NCBI GenBank assembly: GCA_002299555.1
Contig: DBOL01000016.1
Span: 1-18,080 of the forward strand
Reading direction: 5' to 3'
Source of the DNA: Candidatus Aminicenantes bacterium UBA647
Lineage (GTDB): Bacteria > Acidobacteriota > Aminicenantia > UBA2199
DNA length: 18,080 nt
A program made the position numbers and the translations under genes. The notes under the pieces were generated by a model. The model was given only the letters and a program-made list of their open reading frames with translations, was not told where the DNA came from and made no database searches. Each line of letters starts with the position of its first letter. Position 1 is the first letter of the stretch. This document shows, piece by piece, positions 14,939-18,080 of the stretch.

Positions 14939-15325
14939 ATGAAAAACGGGGAAGCTGCAAAGATATACAGATCAATATTCAGGAAAGATATTCCCGACAT
15001 TGTTCAGCAAAGATTCGAAAATTCATCTCCAAAAGTGGAATCTGCATTCACTGAAAACGACCTTTCAAAATATAGAAAGATAATTGACAGGATATCTGAT
15101 CTTGCTGCTGCAGAATACACATCAAGAATTACCGGGACCAATCAACTGCTGATAAAAAAATTTCAGGTCATGATCTATCTCGGTGAGTGCATGCCTGAGA
15201 ACTATAATATTTTTATAAATGAAAAGAAGGGGCTTGTCAGAACTTTGTTCCTGTTCACAACGATCCCATTTAATTCGGTTTACAAGTTCACGAAAGGGTT
15301 CCTGGCCCTTAAGATCAAAATATAA
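14939..15325 (+). CDS. Small protein of unknown function, coupled to a GMC oxidoreductase
   Basis: 128 residues if it starts at 14939; 131 if at 14930. The first is preferred because a TATAAT box ends at 14931 and no Shine-Dalgarno sequence supports the others. I do not recognise the family. The protein is mostly helical in appearance, charged, without a signal peptide; the C-terminal third (LVRTLFLFTTIPFNSVYKFTKGFLALKIKI) is hydrophobic and basic and could touch the membrane. Its stop overlaps the next ATG (TAATG), so it is translationally coupled to the oxidoreductase. A small partner or accessory subunit of that enzyme is the simplest inference: some membrane-bound GMC-family dehydrogenases have a small partner subunit, though no sequence likeness to those can be claimed. 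Confidence 0.75.
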   Translation: MKNGEAAKIYRSIFRKDIPDIVQQRFENSSPKVESAFTENDLSKYRKIIDRISDLAAAEYTSRITGTNQLLIKKFQVMIYLGECMPENYNIFINEKKGLVRTLFLFTTIPFNSVYKFTKGFLALKIKI

Positions 15326-16908
15326 TGAAAAAAGAGATAGTTATAATCGGCGGAGGTGCTTCCGGAGTCTCTGCTGCTCTGGGTTTTGTAAATAGAGGAA
15401 TTACCCCTACTATAATTGATGTAGGAATGAGAACTGACAGAAAACATCAGGCAGTCGGGAATCAGTACGACTACAGGAAAGAGAACGACCTTCATGACCT
15501 GATGATCGGAGATGACCTTGAGGGTTTGTCAAATGTCATAGATGGAAGCAGTTTGCCACCCAAACTAACCTCACCCCTGAACAATTATATTATTTCCGGA
15601 TCAGAAGTGCTGTCCCCTATCCGCTCTTCTAATTTCAGTGCTGTTCAAAGTTTTGCTACTGGAGGACTCGCCGCTGCATGGGGAGCAGGCCTTTACAGAT
15701 ATAATGATGAAGATCTGGGTAATCTCCCATTAAGATCAGATTCACTGGAACCATATTATGATTTTCTTTCAAATGAGATCGGGATCTCCGGTAAGAATGA
15801 TGACCTATCTCAATTCTTCGGTGAAAACAACACCCTCCTGCCACCATTTAAACTATCGAATAAAGCAGAGCACCTTTATAATAATTATCTGAAAAGAAAG
15901 AAAAAATTCAACCGGAATGGAGTATTCATAGGATATCCGCGACTCGGGGTCCTGACCCGGGATCACATGGGAAGAAAAAAATGTGATTATTCTAATTTTG
16001 AAACCTGGCTGAACGATATCCCCTGGATATACAATCCTACCCATTCACTGGACAGATTGGTAAAAGAAGGGAAGATAAAATATATCTCGGGAATTCTTTT
16101 AGATTCGTGGGGAAGAAAGGACGGAGAAATAATAATTGAGGGAAAAAATATTCATGACGGATCTCCGTTTAGAAAGAATACCGACATACTCCTTATTGCA
16201 GCCGGGACCATAAACACAACAAAACTGGTTCTCAGATCAAAGAAGGATACAAAAAGCAGACTTCCCATTCTGGACAACCCTCTGCTTCAGGTACCACTGA
16301 TATTTCCTGCTTTTTTAGGTTCGCCCTTAGACAGATCGGCATTCGGGATGACCAACCTCAATCTTATATTCAAATCCCCGGAAAGCAAAAAAACTTTACA
16401 GGGAAGTATAATAGAGCTTACTTCACCACCAAGATCTCTCTTTTTTGAAAGATTCCCGGTCAGTTCTGTACTTAATTTAAAAATGATCAAAATGGTCTCA
16501 CCCTCTCTTCTCGCCATGTTCCTCTATTATCCATCCTCTCCTGATGAAGCCGGATCGATCCGACTCACAAATAGTAATGAACTCGAGATCGAACAAAAAG
16601 ATTATGTGACAGAGAGAGCGCCGGTAAAAAAGATCGTTAGGGCACTTTTCCGGATGGGGGCATGGACACATCCCCTCATAATACAACAATCAAAACCTGG
16701 ATATGCGATCCATTATGCGGGAACCATACCAATGAAGACCGATACAACTTCCGAATACGAATCATCCATAAACGGTGAGCTCCATAAAGAGCCGGGAGTT
16801 TATATCGTAGACGGTGCACCATTCTCACACATCTCAGCCAAGAACCTCTCCTTTACAATAATGGCCAATGCAATGAGGATCGCTGACAATATCTCCAAAG
16901 GTAACTAA
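15325..16908 (+). CDS. GMC-type FAD-dependent oxidoreductase of polysaccharide locus
   Basis: 527 residues. The N-terminal FAD-binding motif is IVIIGGGASGVSAALGF (4-20). The C-terminal domain ends in the GMC pattern: HYAGTIPM with His463, then VYIVDGAPFSHISAKNLSFTIMANAMRIA with His502 and Asn507 as the likely catalytic partner pair (44 residues after His463, as in known GMC enzymes). A GGLAAAWGAGLYRY segment (about 112-125) corresponds to the family's second signature. GMC enzymes oxidise alcohol groups, often of sugars. Lying between rfbAB, an SDR and a glycosyltransferase, it probably oxidises a sugar or lipid-linked sugar hydroxyl; the substrate is unknown. No twin-arginine or Sec signal is seen, so it should be cytoplasmic unless its small partner holds it at the membrane. 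Confidence 0.85.
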   Translation: MKKEIVIIGGGASGVSAALGFVNRGITPTIIDVGMRTDRKHQAVGNQYDYRKENDLHDLMIGDDLEGLSNVIDGSSLPPKLTSPLNNYIISGSEVLSPIRSSNFSAVQSFATGGLAAAWGAGLYRYNDEDLGNLPLRSDSLEPYYDFLSNEIGISGKNDDLSQFFGENNTLLPPFKLSNKAEHLYNNYLKRKKKFNRNGVFIGYPRLGVLTRDHMGRKKCDYSNFETWLNDIPWIYNPTHSLDRLVKEGKIKYISGILLDSWGRKDGEIIIEGKNIHDGSPFRKNTDILLIAAGTINTTKLVLRSKKDTKSRLPILDNPLLQVPLIFPAFLGSPLDRSAFGMTNLNLIFKSPESKKTLQGSIIELTSPPRSLFFERFPVSSVLNLKMIKMVSPSLLAMFLYYPSSPDEAGSIRLTNSNELEIEQKDYVTERAPVKKIVRALFRMGAWTHPLIIQQSKPGYAIHYAGTIPMKTDTTSEYESSINGELHKEPGVYIVDGAPFSHISAKNLSFTIMANAMRIADNISKGN

Positions 16909-16909
16909 A

Positions 16910-17779
16910 ATGAAAAAGAATATAATAATAACCGGCGCAGGCGGGCTGATCAGTAATGGTATTGCTGCATATTTAAAAAGGAAGGATAAAACTATTGAGA
17001 TCACCGGTATTTCTCCTGACCGGGACAGAATAGATAATTTTGACCATGTTATTGTTAACAAATTCGGAGAAACGCTCTCCATTCCGGGTAAAAATTTTGA
17101 CCTGATCATACATTGCGCATTCGATAAAGATGACAAATCCAATGAACTTAACACAAGTGGTACGATCGAATGGGCCGAAGATGCTGAGAAAGCGGGGATA
17201 AAGAAGCATATATTCCTGAGCTCAATATCTTCTCAATCTGAATTCCTCTCCCCTTATGGAAAAAGTAAAAAGAGACTCGAAAAATGGTTCTTAGAGAAGA
17301 ATTATTTTGTTTTCAGACTTGGACTGGTCATTGCAAACGGTGGAATGTTCGGGAGGCTTGTAAGTTCAATCCAGAACTCTCCTGTGATCCCCCTTATCGG
17401 CAGTGGGAAATTCCTGGTATTTCCGACCGATCCTGAAACAATATATGATCATGTTTACAATATCCTGCTGGACAAGTTTACTCAACATCAGGGGAAGATA
17501 TGGAATCTTCAATATGAAAACGGGACTTCCCTCAGAGATATCCTCACAATTCTGAAAAAGAGAACGGGGAGGAGATCTGTTTTTATTCCCATTCCATATT
17601 ACATTATCTATCCTGTAATAAAGCTGATAGAAATAATGAAAATTCCCGGAATAGATATCGACACGGGGAATTTAAAGGGACTAAAATGGAATAGCAGAAT
17701 TTCCATCGAGTCCGATCTTAGATCTCTTGGCTATCCGGAACGGGACCTGAATGAGATCATCGACAAGATCGATCTTTAG
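16910..17779 (+). CDS. NAD-dependent epimerase/dehydratase-like extended SDR
   Basis: 289 residues, short for a sugar-nucleotide epimerase. It has a glycine-rich nucleotide-binding start, IIITGAGGLISNGIAAYL (4-21), LIIHCAF, then FLSSISS and the catalytic Tyr116/Lys120 in SPYGKSK. VFRLGLVIANGG and FPTDPETIYDHVYNIL fit the extended SDR substrate domain. It begins one base after the oxidoreductase stop with AAGG eight bases upstream, so the two are co-expressed. A keto-reduction or epimerisation of the product made by the GMC enzyme would make chemical sense (oxidation then stereospecific reduction); this pairing is inference. Confidence 0.82.
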   Translation: MKKNIIITGAGGLISNGIAAYLKRKDKTIEITGISPDRDRIDNFDHVIVNKFGETLSIPGKNFDLIIHCAFDKDDKSNELNTSGTIEWAEDAEKAGIKKHIFLSSISSQSEFLSPYGKSKKRLEKWFLEKNYFVFRLGLVIANGGMFGRLVSSIQNSPVIPLIGSGKFLVFPTDPETIYDHVYNILLDKFTQHQGKIWNLQYENGTSLRDILTILKKRTGRRSVFIPIPYYIIYPVIKLIEIMKIPGIDIDTGNLKGLKWNSRISIESDLRSLGYPERDLNEIIDKIDL

Positions 17780-17802
17780 TGTTGAATAAATCTCACCCAA
17801 AA

Positions 17803-17831
17803 TTGACACTCCGAATTTTAGATGATATAAA
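17803..17831 (+). promoter_or_regulatory. Near-consensus sigma70 promoter before the glycosyltransferase
   Basis: TTGACA (17803-17808), exactly 17 bases, then TATAAA (17826-17831): the best promoter match in the window. Predicted start near 17838, leaving about a 20-base leader with no clear Shine-Dalgarno sequence before the ATG at 17858. Confidence 0.7.
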
Positions 17832-17857
17832 CTCTATAAATTAAAAGCAGACACTAA

Positions 17858-18080
17858 ATGGACACCATCTTAATTGTAATTCCTGTTTATAATGAGGAAA
17901 AAAATATCTCCGGAGTAATTTCCGATATACGCGACAACTTCAGTAATGCAGATATCATTGCAGTAAATGACAGATCAAGTGATAACACATCCGAAAAACT
18001 TGAGGAGTTAGGGGTCGCCCACTTGGACCTGCCTTTCAATATGGGGTATGCAGGAGCAGTCCAGGCCGGCTTCAAATACG
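17858..18080 (+). CDS. Family 2 glycosyltransferase, N-terminal fragment (cut by window end)
   Basis: 74 complete codons from the ATG at 17858, open to the window edge. The GT-A start is clear: ILIVIPVYNEEKNISGVI (4-21), then IIAVNDRSSDNTSEKL with the nucleotide-sugar-binding acidic cluster, and FNMGYAGAVQAGFKY. These match polyprenyl-phosphate or dolichyl-phosphate mannose synthase-like GT2 enzymes as well as other GT2 subgroups; the distinction needs the missing C-terminus. It acts on the cytoplasmic face of the membrane. It has its own strong promoter, so it may begin a new transcription unit of the polysaccharide locus. Confidence 0.88.
   Translation, partial: MDTILIVIPVYNEEKNISGVISDIRDNFSNADIIAVNDRSSDNTSEKLEELGVAHLDLPFNMGYAGAVQAGFKY

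Noticed and set aside
1..18080. CRISPR array, tRNA, rRNA or selenocysteine insertion
   Set aside because: No regularly spaced repeats, no tRNA-like cloverleaf seen by eye, and no in-frame TGA inside a conserved gene; selenium use by the XDH family is as a cofactor, not as selenocysteine.

Overview
The window reads as chromosomal DNA from an anaerobic, Gram-negative-type bacterium with an AT-leaning genome (AGA/AGG for Arg and ATA for Ile are common; GC judged by eye, not computed). Phylum cannot be fixed from the sequence. The hints are a secreted protein of the 'VWFA-related Acidobacterial' type, a molybdenum-hydroxylase purine cluster and PAS/GAF hybrid kinases, which together fit an uncultured anaerobe better than a model organism. 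No tRNA, rRNA, CRISPR array or intact transposase gene was seen.

Region 1 (1-7702, + strand) is a purine-catabolism block of the kind built around xdh, ssnA and a hydantoinase-like gene in E. coli and anaerobic Firmicutes. It contains the C-terminal part of a molybdopterin hydroxylase (xanthine dehydrogenase family), a soluble PAS-GAF-PAS hybrid histidine kinase, the amidohydrolase SsnA (start overlaps the kinase stop as ATGA), a tryptophan-synthase-beta-like PLP enzyme behind its own promoter, and a dihydropyrimidinase/hydantoinase-type ring-opening enzyme. The inferred flow is purine hydroxylation, deamination or ring hydrolysis, and further breakdown of the fragments. The kinase is the likely sensor; the exact role of the PLP enzyme is open.

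Region 2 (7705-8304, - strand) is a LOG-family nucleotide phosphoribohydrolase, convergent with the hydantoinase gene and only 2 bases from it. It could release free purine bases from nucleotides.

Region 3 (8305-11923) looks like an accessory module: a two-gene - strand operon (VWFA-related secreted protein, then an erythromycin-esterase-like probable lipoprotein) bordered by repeat-rich spacers. The spacers hold GGGGACGGT-type motifs, a 111-bp imperfect palindrome, a bulged hairpin and a perfect 18-bp palindrome. The esterase gene is itself bracketed by a 19-bp exact direct repeat, which is the 3' end of the VWFA gene and a relic copy of it.

Region 4 (11930-12892, + strand) is a WYL-domain transcription regulator whose -10 box sits directly before its start codon.

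Region 5 (12965-18080, + strand) starts a surface-polysaccharide locus: rfbA and rfbB (dTDP-4-keto-6-deoxyglucose synthesis), a small unknown protein, a GMC-type FAD oxidoreductase, an NAD-dependent epimerase-like SDR and the first 74 codons of a family 2 glycosyltransferase that runs off the window. Several genes have strong sigma70-like promoters placed so close to the start codon that leaderless or nearly leaderless mRNAs are predicted.
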